64,000 bases of DNA. Origin: Rhodeus uyekii. Its lineage: Eukaryota > Chordata > Actinopteri > Cypriniformes > Acheilognathidae. The position numbers and the translations under genes were made by a program. The notes under the pieces are model-generated. The model was given only the letters and a program-made list of their open reading frames with translations, was not told the origin of the DNA and did no database searches. The stretch is from the NCBI GenBank assembly GCA_037043235.1, contig JAWRVZ010000039.1, forward strand, positions 2,931,001 through 2,995,000. The letters run 5' to 3'. Of the stretch, positions 1-11,400 are shown piece after piece (the stretch's first letter is position 1; each line of letters opens with the position of its first letter).

Positions 1-87
1 AGCCACAAATGTACTGTTTCCTCTTTTTTAAGATACAGTGTTTTGTAGTGAAATACAAAACTTACAGAGCTTGATATTTCTCGACAG

Positions 88-3000
88 ATCTTTCATGGTG
101 ACGTTTCCTGCAGTGATTGAGTCGGGATCTGACGCCAAACTGTGTGCAAGTCTTCTCAAGCCCAATGAAAGCCTTGTCATGAACATTCATCTGGTTAATG
201 GCACCCAGAGCACTTTACTGCTGCAGGAAAAAGCTGAGGAAGAGTTTCATCGCTGCTTTAACTTCAAGGTCTGCCATCAAGAAATATCCATTCATGCATA
301 ATTGAGCATTCATGGATATGGTTTGATTTATGTATTTGTCTCCCAACAGACACCTCAAGTAAAAGCAGAATCAGTGCAAACAATGAAGGTTGAACTTCAG
401 GGGGAAAACTTCAAAATAACCGAAGAGAGAAAAGTCATGTTCAGACGTTATTACCCTTTGACTTTGATCCAGACTGATAAACCCATTTATACTCCAGGAC
501 AAACCGGTGTGTATGAGATTCAAAGGGTGCATGAAGAAACACTAAGGTTTAATTTGTTACACATTAATGACACAGTGGTTTTATGGGATATCATTAATGA
601 AAGAACATTAGTAATGTTCTGGACACAACAGACAAACAGTTTGGCATTTCTCAGAACCTCTAATGTTGCTCTGTAGCTCAGAAATGACAGGTGGAAGGCT
701 TGTAATCTCATGCTATCACATTTTTTTCATTTCACAGTGAATATCAGAGTTGTCACAATGGATAAAAATTTCATACCCTTTGATCAGAAGGTTCGTATCC
801 TTTCAGCAAAAGCAACTTTCTTATTATTATTATTTGTTTTTGCAATTCTCTTATGTGCACCACACACCAAATACTTAAAACTAGTGTCCAATCCTGCTCC
901 TGGAGACCCACTGCCAACTAAGTACACCTGACCCAGCTAATTAAGTTTCTACTTGGCATAATAAAGACGTCTGGGCAGGTGTGTTGAGGCAAGTTGGACC
1001 TCTGCAGGACACTATTTGTTCACTCTTTGCACAATAGATTGCTTGAAACTTTTCTTGCATTTTGTTGTGTTATTAATATTTATTCTCTTGTTTTTAGTAC
1101 AATGGGGTCGTTCTAGAGGTAAGCACCACCATCTTTTGCACAGCCATTCATGACAAACACAATAGTTACCGGTACATTTCAAATCGAATTCAAATCATTT
1201 CAAATTTCGGTTGTATTTACAGTTATTTATTATTTAGTGATTACTGAAACAGCTTGAGCAAGAAAAGTGTAGGGCAGGCAGGACTTTTGAAACTATTTGG
1301 ATCATTGCGGTTTGCTCTTGATGTAATCTCATGTGAGTGACCGGTTGTCCTGCCCTCACGGCAGTAAACATATCATTAGAGAAAAAAGGACCCAAAAACA
1401 GTTCAAAACTGTTATGTTCTGGTAAGAAAACATGCAACCACAGCACTAACTGAGTAGAAGGAGAGAGATACGACCTAAACAAAAAACTAGACTAACGAAC
1501 CAGACCAACAGACTTGACAGAACTGAGAAATAGGCACATGTGAACATGAAAAAGTAAAAAACATAGTGGCAAAGCACAATCTGCTATGAGCGACTGCCAT
1601 GTGGAAAGTATGGAAACAAAAACAAAGACTAATTGCTCATTCTTGTAGAAGTTCTTGTGGAGGCAAAAGATTCTAAGGCAATTTTGCTCAGTGCCACTTT
1701 TCTCTATATAGAGATAAACCCTCGTCCTAACCCTTACTCTAAAGTAAATACTTAAATAAAGTACTTAAATGTATAATTACAGTGTACAATGAGCACCTTA
1801 GAATAAAGTGTAGCCAGAAATGCCAAATTTGATTTCATGGTGACTTTAAATAATGGTCAGGATATATGTAGATAACGATAGCTAAACTAACTGTGTCTAT
1901 GTGTTCTTTGGGATCAAACAGGACAATCGTTCCAACAGGATTGGTCAGTGGACAAATATTTCCTCAGAAAGGTGGATATTGCAGTTGTCTCATGAGTTGA
2001 ACCCAGAGGCTCGTGAAGGCATGTACAAACTGAAGGTTCTTATTGGTGAACGAGTGATCCCATATAATTTTGAGGTGAAAAAGTATGGTAAGTTGACAAT
2101 TTTGAGAGCAACCACAGCATTCATTCTTATTCAAAATGTTTCTAATTGATTCCATATACATGATGTACAGTTTTACCAAGGTTTGAAGTTACCATGAATG
2201 CTCCAAAAGAAACAGGCTTTGGTGATAGCGACATGAAAATAGAGCTTTGTGGGAAGTAAGTGAAGGTTTATTTTGTTGTGTTGCATGTTATTGCTCATAT
2301 TAGTGTTTTAGTGTAATATTCTATAACATAGCTCTATTTCAAAATTATAACTCATAGAATGTACTTCATAGATACACATTTGGGCAACCAGTGGCTGGTA
2401 AAGCACGGGTGGAAGTATGCAGGGAACGGTTGAAATATATTTCTCATCCCGGCTTGTCCTCACTATGTTTTGTTGAAACCACTGAGGTATGAGACTGTTA
2501 CTGTTTGTTTATGAGCACATTCATCAGATACACTTTTTAATGGTTGTGTTTGTTTTGTACTAGCAGATAAGTGATTTGGGCTGTGCCTCCTTTACCTTGA
2601 ACACATCAGTCTTATTTAACTCTAAAAATGAGAGATATCTGGAAGAACAACTTACTGTAAAAGGGACTGTAACAGAAGAAGGAACAGGTGACAGATCTGA
2701 GTAAAACATGGACTTAATCTTTAGCTAATATGTATTGATTCATGCTTAACTAATGCACAGATAAATTTAAATTAATATATGAATAACTAAACCAGTCATT
2801 ATTGCAACATCATTAACTTATAAAGAGTCTATCTGATTAATAGGCTGAGTCAAATATGAATTGCTATGAATTAAATGCCTCCTCTTGGAATAAATTCCTA
2901 TAATTTTCTGGTGCAGCAATCACTAATGAATAGCTTAGCTCTTCATGAGTATCTTCAGGATTATCTGTGTATTGGTTAAGCATACATTAATTCATATTAG

Positions 3001-6000
3001 TGCATATTATTAATTTGTTTGTTTTCCCAGAAAACACAATGGACAGGTCTGAAACTATACCTCTAACATATGAAATTGGTAAAGCTACGTTTACTGAACT
3101 ACCCGAAATGTATAGATATGGGACAGTTATAGAAGGAAAGGTATGTCTAAATTTTGTCTGTTAATTACTATTAAATGAATTTAATTAAATTATTAAATTT
3201 TCCTTTTTTTCCATTGAACAGGTCAAACTTGGAGATTTGAAAGGAGCGCCTCTTCAAAATAAACCAGTTTATGTTTTGGAGGGTAAAAGGTGGACTTCAA
3301 AACTGCTCCTAAATCTGACTACAGACAGCGATGGATTAGCCACTTTCTCTCTTAATACATCTAATCTTTCTAAAAGTGATATTAACCTAATGGTATGATA
3401 ATCAGTGCTCATCCATCCTGCATTTAGTAATTTAATGTCTTTGTTTTAATGAAAAATAACTGCACATTCTTTGTTAAACAGGCTAGTGCATATCCAGAGT
3501 ATCAGTTGCAACGCTTTAAAATGCCTTACTTCTCTACTCAAGAAAAAACAATTAAGCTCTTCCAGCCTGCCACTCCACACACCCCAACATTAAGTGAATT
3601 GATTATAGAGGATACTGAGCAACCATTAAAGTGTGACTCTGAGTTTACAGTCACCATCAAGTATTATTTTATTGGAGAAACAATTGAAGACTTCTCAACT
3701 GACATTGTCTATATGGTGAGAACATGTGCAGTTTGTACATTATTATAGAGATGTTTTAGTTTAACAGTATTATTTGGCAGCTCTAGTCAAATATAATTTG
3801 TTATAGTTATGTTATCAGAGTGTCATCTGTGTGTTTCAGGTCTTGTCTAAAGGAGTGATTGTACATCATGGATATGAGAAGGTTGAAGTGAACTCTATTA
3901 ATGGAGTAGCAAGTGGCACAATGTCGTTCAAACTGTCTGTTAGTGCAGATCTGGCTCCTGTAGTGCAGATTCTGGCGTACGGTGTTCTGCCTAGTGAAAA
4001 TGTGGTTGCTGGTAGCAAAGCTTTCGACATTGAAAAGTGTTTCAAAAACAAGGTATGTATAAAAATGTCTCTGGTTACTAAATGTAACCTTGGTTCCCTG
4101 AGATGAGGGAAAGAGACATTGAGTTAGATGCTGACATGTAGAAATAATGATGCCTTGTTGAATGAAGGCATTGTTCTGACAGCTGCCAATGGCGTTCACA
4201 CACACAAAATAGGGTTAGAGTTATGCGTAATGAAAGTTACCAAAGAGCTCAACCAGGTTAGCTGATGCTTTCGTTCATTCACTGAGGACTGGCTTTTCTG
4301 AAACCTTGAGATTTGTGAGGGTCAGCCACAAGTGCCTGTCCAATACGACCTGGCTTCCCATCGTGCAGTCCTCAGACTACCGAGTGCCAAAGCCACAGTT
4401 TGGGAAGTGCAGAGGTGCTCATAACGGCTTCTTCTACAGGGGGAAGTTTGGAGTAATCCCAGTGGCCACCCCCATCTTGTGTGGTGAAAATGGGTGAGCC
4501 GGAGATGGGCTCAAGAGCTGAGTGGAGGGCGTGCCATATCTTAGCCATTTGACAGCTTCATTAAGGCTCAGCGGTGCCAGAACTCAGCCCCTCAAAGGCC
4601 CATAATTAATAATAAGTCATAACCTGGAGAAGCTCTACAGATAGCGGCAGGAAAATCCAACACTTAGGGCCATGAGACCACCTCTGTGTCTGCTGCCACC
4701 ACTGCCATAGTGTCATCGCGTTCCCCGCTCGGCTCCCTAAAGAGCGGCTTTTAAGGACGAAGACACAATTGTCATGGCTGTCCAGGAGCTCAATTGGTAG
4801 ACGGCACAGGGGTTGGTAGTTTTTTCCATCAAAGAAGTACTTGCCGGACTGCTATGGGGTTCAGTATAGAATCATTGTCCGCTCCAGGTGATGAATTACA
4901 GTGAGATGCTACTTGTAGACGTTCTTGTGGAGGCAAAAGATTCTGAGGCAATTTATAGAGAGAACATATATAGAGAGAACATGTATGTCGCTTTAAAGAG
5001 AACAAGCCTGTCCCTATTTCTCATGCTTGAATGTCATTGGCTGTTGAAAGAACACCAGCGTTCTTCAAACAGGCTTCAGAATATCTCAGGAAATTGTCGG
5101 CTTTATTGGATATTGTCGGCTTCTGATGCAATACGGAAAGAACTGAAATCAAAATGAAACATGAATTCTCATTTGCATGACCATAGTCATTCTGGTTCAG
5201 CACTAAAAGGACACATTCTACTGTTGTTGTCACAGGTCTCTCTGCAGTTTTCTCCTGCTGAAGCAGTTCCTGGTGAGATAAACACTCTCCAGCTCTCAGC
5301 TCAGCCTGGTTCATTGTGCGGCCTCAGTGCTGTAGATCAGAGCGTCCTGATCCTGAAGTCAGGAGAACGTCTAAATGCTGACAAGGTGTAAATGTATAAT
5401 TTATCAAATTAAAAAACAAAATTTTGTCTAGAGATTGTTTAAAAAAAAAACTTAATATAAATGTTTTTAATCTGACTCTAAATGTTACCTTCATAGGTTT
5501 TTAACCTGCTGCCAGTAGAGTCAGTTTCAGGTTATCCTTATAACACTGTGGATACACCAGAGTGCCTGGAATTTAGACCTCGCCGATCTGTGTCATTAGA
5601 CCATATTTATAACAGCTTGAAGGTAAAAAACCCTGCTTATAAAATGATTAGTTAAGTTATTTATAAAGAGGATGAAGTAGTACATAATGAAGAGTATTAA
5701 AACAAAGATACATATTTTTATATTATTGAACCATGCCAAATGTTTTTTTTTAAACATTCAAGCCTTGTATTACAATTCACATGGTTTATAATTGCTGTCT
5801 GACAGAATGTGGGATTGAAGATGGCAACGAACTTACTTGTGAGACAACCCATTTGTTTGAAATACTATGGAATTAATTATCACAGACACTATCAATTAGG
5901 TATGCTCTTTTGTACTTTGTAATGTGATGCATGTTTTTTGTTGTTGTTACATACAATTGCAGAAATTGGTTAAAGGCTGGAATATACTACACAACTTTTC

Positions 6001-9000
6001 AATTCTGATCAGATTTTAAAGCATCATGCACTTACCGACTTGGTTACAGACTAATACTGGGAAGCACATGCTAAATAACTGTGGATCACACAAAACCAGA
6101 CTTTCAAGTTGTTTCAAACACAACAAACTCACACAAAAGCTTGTGCCAGGAGATGCACAACAACTGACAATGTGTTTTAAAATCAGTAAAAAATATAAAA
6201 AAATTTGCTATCCCACAACTGGATGTACTGGATGTTAAAAACAAATTGCCCATTATACACTAAACAATTTTCTGTCAAATCTAATCTGCAGGCCACTGAA
6301 TTTTGACAACTTGTGTGCTGTATTCCAGCCTTAAAAAGGAACCTGAAATCATGTGACTGAAAATGTACGTTCTCACTCATCTAATTTGAACTGAAATATT
6401 TTTGACTAATAAATGCATAACTATACTGAAAGGTGAATTCACTAAAAATCAATTGCACCTGCTAAGAGCATTGTTTATTTGCAAACATTCAGATTCACAA
6501 TCGTATATGTTTGAGCAGTCAAGCAGAAAAAGTCCTTCTCCTGTGGAAACAGTTCGTACCTTTTTCCCAGAAACATGGATCTGGCAACTCAGTGAAGTGG
6601 GGTGGGTAAATTAAATTAGGAATGCATATTCAAGGATAACAAACAGAGTTTGTAAGATGAAACTGAACATTACCAAGACCCTTTCCACTACATTGTAATG
6701 TGTTGTGTTGCATGACAGGGACTCTGGATCAGCTGCGGTTCCTGTCACGGTTCCTGACACCATCACCTCTTGGGAGACGGAGGCCTTCTGTCTGTCCTCT
6801 GAAGGTCTGGGTCTGGCTCCTCCTGCTCAGCTGACAGTTTTCCAGCCCTTCTTCCTGGAGCTCTCTCTGCCTTACTCCATCATCCGTGGAGAGATCTTTG
6901 AGCTGAAGGCCACTGTCTTCAACTATCTGTCCAAGTGCATCATGGTGAGAGTTCAGACTCACTTACTATTCAGATCATATCAAACATGCCTCTAATCATG
7001 TGTGGTTGATTGACAGGTTAAAGTGACTCCAGCTCCTTCCTCAGACTACACTCTCAAAGCTTCCTCTGATGATCAGTATTCATCCTGTCTGTGTGCCAAT
7101 GGAAGAAAAACCTTTAAATGGATCCTCACTCCTTCTGTTCTCGGTGAGTTTTCCAGTCTGTATCATTGTTTCTCAGTGTTTGTGTCTGTTGTATATTCAT
7201 GTTCATGTCTTGTGTTGCAGGAGTCTTGAATATTACAGTCAGTGCAGAGGCAGAGGCGTCCCAGACTGTGTGTGACAATGAGATTGTGAGCGTCCCAGAG
7301 AGAGGACGCATTGACACAGTCACACGAAGTCTGCTTGTACAGGTCAGTACACGTCAATTTCAGACATCATTTACCCATGATCCTCATGCTGCTTATGTCA
7401 GTATGATGTGTTGATGTGGTTGTTTTATGCTGCAGGCGGAAGGAACTGAGAAGACAGAGACTCACAGCTGGTTACTTTGTCCAAAGGGTTAGTCCACACA
7501 CAATATTTAATAAAGATTTAAAATATATACTTTTAAATGTTCTTTAGTATTAAATGCTCTCTGGTTCACAGGTGACAGTCTCTCAGAGGAAGTGACTCTG
7601 ACTCTTCCTAAAGATGTGATAGAGGGATCAGCCAGATCCTCTGTTTCAGTCATTGGTAACATTCACATAGACAAGCAGAAAATATGAGATTAGGTTTGGA
7701 CTTATAAAATGAAGTGAGTTCTATTTGAAAATGGTTTATAGGAGACATATTGGGTCGGGCACTGAGGAATCTTCACGGATTATTACGGATGCCGTACGGC
7801 TGTGGAGAGCAAAACATGGCTGTTCTTTCTCCCAATATTTACATTCTGCAGTATCTGGAGAACACGGAGCAGCTCACCTCAGCCATCCGAGAGAGAGCCA
7901 CAGGCTTCCTGAAGAGCGGTGAGAGACTTAAACCATGTCAAGAAAATGCTGAGAATAAGAAAATACTGAGACTGTTTAGTAATTAGAATTCATACACATT
8001 TGATCAACCCAAAAAAACTGTTTAATCATTGTCAAACTCAACAGGATACCAGAGACAACTGAACTACAGACATGACAATGGAGCATACAGCACATTTGGT
8101 CATGGAAAAGAAAATACATGGTAAAAACTTATTTATCAAAGAAAATATTAAAAGTTACTTTACAGGAATAAACCCAGCCAGACTGTGCAAAATATACATC
8201 TTATATCTATAAGAGAATATTAGAAATATTATTTTTTCCCTTTTTATTTTTTTAAAATTCAGTTATGTTTGGTTAACATTGGAATTGAATAATTGCTACA
8301 ACTAATTACATTGTGTAAATTACCACACCGCCAGGTTGACTGCCTTTGTGCTGAGGTCATTTGGAAAAGCACAGAAATACATATTTATTGATCCAGAAAT
8401 TATTCAGAGTGCAAAGAATTGGTTAATAAGCAGACGGGATTCAGACGGCTGTTTTATCCAACAGGGAAACTTGTTCAACAACAGAATGAAGGTCTGTCCA
8501 CTTCTATCTATCGCTTTCTATCTATCTCTCATCCATCTATCTATTTATCTATGTCTAAAACATCATAGCAATGAAAGGTATTTTGTTTGTTTCTAAAGGT
8601 TTTCTGTGACCAGCAGACATCAGGTCTGAGAACAAATCAAATATTTGTCTTTATTTATGTTTCTTTCAGGGTGGAGTGAATGATAATGTGACCATGACTG
8701 CCTACATTACTGCATCATTGCTTGAACTGGAAACTCCAGTCACAGTAAGTTCATCTACAGGAAACAGAATAAACTCATAGAAAAATGACACTCACAGTGT
8801 AACGCGGACACAGAATAGGATTCATGTGCAGTTTATTAAAAACAAAGCATGTTCGGAATACAAACAGACGTTGGTCGGAAAAACAGGGCAAACAACAATA
8901 TCAGAGGCAGAGCAGTAAACATAATAGGCAGAGGATCAGTGCAAGTAGCAAACCAAAAGATAAATACTCAATTAAAACATAAGTAGAAGGCAGGCAGCAT

Positions 9001-10965
9001 AGTTTCACATAAGTTAATCTAAGGCAGAGTAAAACATGGTCAGAACAACAGAAGGAATAATAACACTCAAACAAGACTTTAAAAACAGTGATCATACACA
9101 AAGGGTTTAAATAGTCTAAGTGATGAGGAGCAACTGTGCAGTAATCAGACAAGGTATGTGGGCTTTTGGGAAATGCAGTCCAATGTTAAATGATAGTACT
9201 CAGGCGAGAGAGACCTCTGGTGACTGATTGAGGAATCTTCATCGGTATTCTTGACACACAGCGTCTGTTTCTCTTGGGGTTTTTTTGTCACAGGATCCTG
9301 TTGTTACTAAAGGTTTGTCATGCTTGAAGTCCGTCATTAAGGATCTCAAAAACACTTACATCACTGCTCTGCTCGCCTACACTTTCAGTCTGGCTAGAGA
9401 CACAGACACTCGACAGCAGCTCTTCAAGAAACTGGAGGATGTTGCTATTTCAGAAGGTAAGAAGTTTGTCTTTTATGACTGTACTATTGTTTTGTTTTCA
9501 TGCTCATTGAGTTTTGTCCGTCCTAAAGGGTCTCTTCTCCACTGGTCTCAGTCTGCATCTGCTGATGACTCTGATTCTCTGGCAGTGGAGATCAGCTCAT
9601 ATGTGCTGCTAGCTGTTCTCACTGCAGATTCAGTCACTACAGCTGATCTGGGCTATGCTAACAGGATTGTCAGCTGGCTTGTGAAGCAGCAGAATGCCTA
9701 TGGAGGATTCTCCTCCACACAGGTTACTCAAACTACTCAATCAAACACATTATTGCTGAATGTGCTGGTGTGAATGAGTAAAAGAGACATTACTGAACAC
9801 ATTTATTTCCCAGGACACAGTTGTGGCTCTTCAGGCTCTGTCTTTGTACGCCACCAAAGTGTTCAGCTCTGACGGCTCCAGCACAGTGACTGTACAGTCA
9901 GCAGGAGACACTCAACACTTTGATGTCAACCAGGACAACAAGTTACTGTACCAGGAGAAACAGCTGCAGAACGTTCCAGCCAAATACAGCATTGAAGTGA
10001 AGGGCTCAACGTGTGTGTCTGTGCAGGTCTGTAATGCGTTCAGCTTCATTTACTCACACTCAGTTTCTCTCTTAGCATTTTATGGTTATTCTGCTTTACG
10101 TATTCTGCTGTTTGTGTTGTCTCCCTCAGTTGGCTCAGTTCTACAACATTCCCACTCCAACTGAAGCTAAATCATTGAGCATTGATGCTAAGATTGAGGG
10201 AGATTGCAAGAAAACCTTTGGACAGAACCTGTTGTTAAATTTCACTGTGAAGTAAGAACAATAACTTTATCCTATAAGACATGAATTTGGTTAAGACATG
10301 ACTTTAGCTCAGTCAACATGAACTCTGATGATTCAGATTTATTTTTTCCAGATATGATGGTCCACAGGCAAGAACTAACATGGTCATTGTGGATATTAAA
10401 CTCTTATCAGGATTCACAGCTGATACATCAATGGTGTGTTTGATTTACTGTACTGTCTCTGTGAATCTACTGTAAGATGGTGCAGATGACCGATAAATAA
10501 CACTTTTTTTAATCACTTTTTCCACAGCTTAAATCTCAAAGAACTTCAAGCGCATCACTTGTGGAACGGGTCGATTCTAAAGACGATCATGTCATTGTGT
10601 ATTTGAAAGAGGTGGGAGAATAGCAACATTCATATGTGTTCATATAAGTTACAGTGATTCATTCAATTTTATCTCAACTCTACAATAAATTCTATGATTT
10701 ATTTTTATCCTTCTGCAGGTCCCAAAAAATATTCCTGTCAATCACCAGTTACAATTGAAACAGATTCTTCCAGTGAAGAATCTCAAGCCAGCTGTTATTA
10801 AAGTGTATGATTACTACCAAACAAGTAAGATTTTATGTGCCATTTTTTTAATTAGCTTTTATTATATGATTCAAAAGTATCAGTTGACATTAAGCTAATT
10901 TCTCATTATCAATATTTCCCTCAGGTGATTTGTCAGAGACTGAGTATTCATCCCTCTGTGAATAA
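88..10965 (+). CDS. a2ml: Alpha-2-macroglobulin-like protein, copy A (exons 2-34; 5' end outside window)
   Basis: This encodes a secreted broad-range protease inhibitor of the A2M/complement C3 family, which traps proteases after bait cleavage and thioester activation. I assembled 33 exons by homology to copies C and D; all introns are GT-AG and all phases agree. The coding sequence is 4207 bases including the TAA at 10963-10965, and with the usual 86-base first exon it would give 1430 residues, close to the family size. In order it has macroglobulin domains (exons 2-14), an RPRR site (exon 15), the bait (exon 17), a PETWIW motif, the thioester GCGEQ (exon 23), the thioester domain and the receptor-binding domain (exons 31-34). 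Exon 2 begins in phase 2, as in C and D, so a signal-peptide exon is expected left of position 1. I saw no stop or frameshift, so it is probably functional. The 5' half and the last exons differ clearly from C and D. Confidence 0.93.
880..1015. repeat. Interspersed repeat in copy A intron 4
   Basis: The intron between exons 4 and 5 contains a block with 'cctgctcctggagacccact' and 'gtgtgttgaggcaagttgga'. This resembles a very common teleost dispersed repeat (small hAT-derived or SINE-like) that I know only from memory. I cannot define its ends or classify it firmly. Confidence 0.35.
1119..1921. other. Copy A intron 5 (no gene seen)
   Basis: This 803-base intron lies between the 21-base microexon and exon 6. 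It contains a fragment at about 1645-1690 ('gttcttgtggaggcaaaaga') that recurs in intron 13 at about 4919-4955, so a repeat family has landed twice in this gene. No coding potential was recognised. Confidence 0.5.
4075..5190. mobile_element. Interspersed element filling copy A intron 13
   Basis: Intron 13 is 1183 bases here but only about 90 bases in copies C and D, so roughly 1.1 kb has been inserted. The left part reads 'taaccttggttccctgagat', and similar termini occur at about 16240-16290 (inside copy B) and near 53990. The right part carries the repeat also present in intron 5. No open transposase frame was seen. DIRS-related or another non-autonomous fish element is possible. Confidence 0.5.
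5575..5586 (+). other. RPRR dibasic motif, copy A exon 15
   Basis: Exon 15 codes ...ECLEFRPRRSVSLDHI. RPRR fits the furin consensus R-X-K/R-R and lies about 50 residues before the bait. C3, C4 and C5 are cleaved into chains at a basic site in a comparable region (family knowledge). Cleavage here is inferred. Confidence 0.55.
5974..6332. mobile_element. MITE in copy A intron 16
   Basis: The intron before the bait exon contains a block of about 360 bases with imperfect terminal inverted repeats: 'aggctggaatatactacaca' on the left, and the reverse complement of 'tgtgctgtattccagcct' on the right. It is flanked by 'ttaa'-like sequence. There is no coding capacity, so it is a small non-autonomous DNA transposon. 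A PIF/Harbinger origin is possible but unproven. Confidence 0.5.
6493..6601 (+). other. Bait-region exon 17, copy A
   Basis: This 109-base exon codes the region that proteases cleave, starting DSQSYMFEQSSRKSPSPVE and running into ETVRTFFPETWIW. It supplies Arg-Lys for trypsin-like enzymes and Tyr/Met/Phe for chymotrypsin- or elastase-like enzymes. It is the shortest of the three bait exons and shares almost nothing with C or D before the V-R-T-x-F-P-E-T-W block. Confidence 0.75.
7798..7812 (+). other. Thioester motif GCGEQ, copy A
   Basis: Exon 23 codes PYGCGEQNMAVLSPNIYIL. In A2M and C3 family proteins the Cys and Gln of GCGEQ form the internal thioester that bonds covalently to the trapped protease. 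The motif is intact. Confidence 0.95.
8798..9256 (-). repeat. Solo LTR in copy A intron 26
   Basis: A 459-base block runs on the + strand from 'tgtaacgcggacac' to 'ggtattcttgaca' (TG...CA ends) and is flanked by an exact 5-base duplication 'cacag' at 8793-8797 and 9257-9261. Read on the minus strand it starts TGTCAAGAATACC and carries a late 'ttaataaac'-type polyadenylation signal. No internal retroelement sequence is present, so it is a solo LTR left by LTR-LTR recombination. Confidence 0.8.
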
Positions 10966-11400
10966 AGCAAATGCTTCAGTTCTGCAGCTTGGATAAATGT
11001 GTTTGAATGATGACTAAATGTTTGTATTCAGTGTGTATTCCATTTTTCAGGGCAAATTATTTGTCTGATTAGCCTTTGTTTCATTAAACCCATACAACCT
11101 GAAAAATCTTTGCTGAGCTTATTGCCATTATGTTCCTGATTTGTAGTCGCTTACATACTATGGGAATATTTCAGTGTCAAATTAGATATTTTTCTTTGAG
11201 GCACTAGGTCCATCTCAATTCACATAGCCTACTAATGCAAAATTTTAAGCCATTTCATAGTTTAAATAGAGTAAGCAGTTTGTTCATTTTAAGTTAATGA
11301 TGCACTTTAATAATAAAAAAAGGCAAAAAAAAAGAAAATGTTGGATACTTCATGCACTCTGCCACAGCGTCCTCAAATGGAGAGGCTCCAATACTGCGTG
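10966..11400 (+). other. Copy A 3' UTR and flank
   Basis: An AATAAA overlaps the stop at 10961-10966, and a more plausible polyadenylation signal ATTAAA lies at 11083-11088, giving a short 3' UTR of about 140 bases. The following sequence is repeated in inverted orientation beyond copy B (about 14430-14756). Confidence 0.5.

Larger units (their letters stand above)
88..6601 (+). other. Copy A exon map, exons 2-17
   Basis: Exons: 2, 88-268; 3, 350-506; 4, 738-790; 5, 1098-1118 (a 21-base microexon); 6, 1922-2087; 7, 2171-2255; 8, 2372-2486; 9, 2567-2687; 10, 3031-3140; 11, 3222-3392; 12, 3482-3715; 13, 3840-4052; 14, 5236-5385; 15, 5497-5622; 16, 5806-5899; 17, 6493-6601. Boundaries rest on GT-AG sites, frame continuity and alignment with copies C and D. 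The least certain boundary is the acceptor of exon 17 at 6492, because the bait sequence there is not conserved. Confidence 0.85.
6719..10965 (+). other. Copy A exon map, exons 18-34
   Basis: Exons: 18, 6719-6944; 19, 7017-7143; 20, 7221-7342; 21, 7436-7487; 22, 7572-7655; 23, 7742-7918; 24, 8045-8120; 25, 8335-8491; 26, 8670-8744; 27, 9294-9456; 28, 9529-9722; 29, 9814-10026; 30, 10130-10251; 31, 10352-10433; 32, 10528-10611; 33, 10719-10824; 34, 10925-10965. Exon 18 carries the VTVPDTITSW block that follows the bait. Exons 22-29 make the thioester domain, and 31-34 the receptor-binding domain ending in ...YSSLCE. Most exon lengths match C and D exactly; exon 30 has one extra codon. Confidence 0.9.

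Noticed and set aside
7798..7812. Copy A as complement C3, C4 or C5 rather than A2M
   Set aside because: There is no anaphylatoxin domain or C345C/NTR domain, and the PETWIW plus short C-terminal receptor-binding domain fit A2M.
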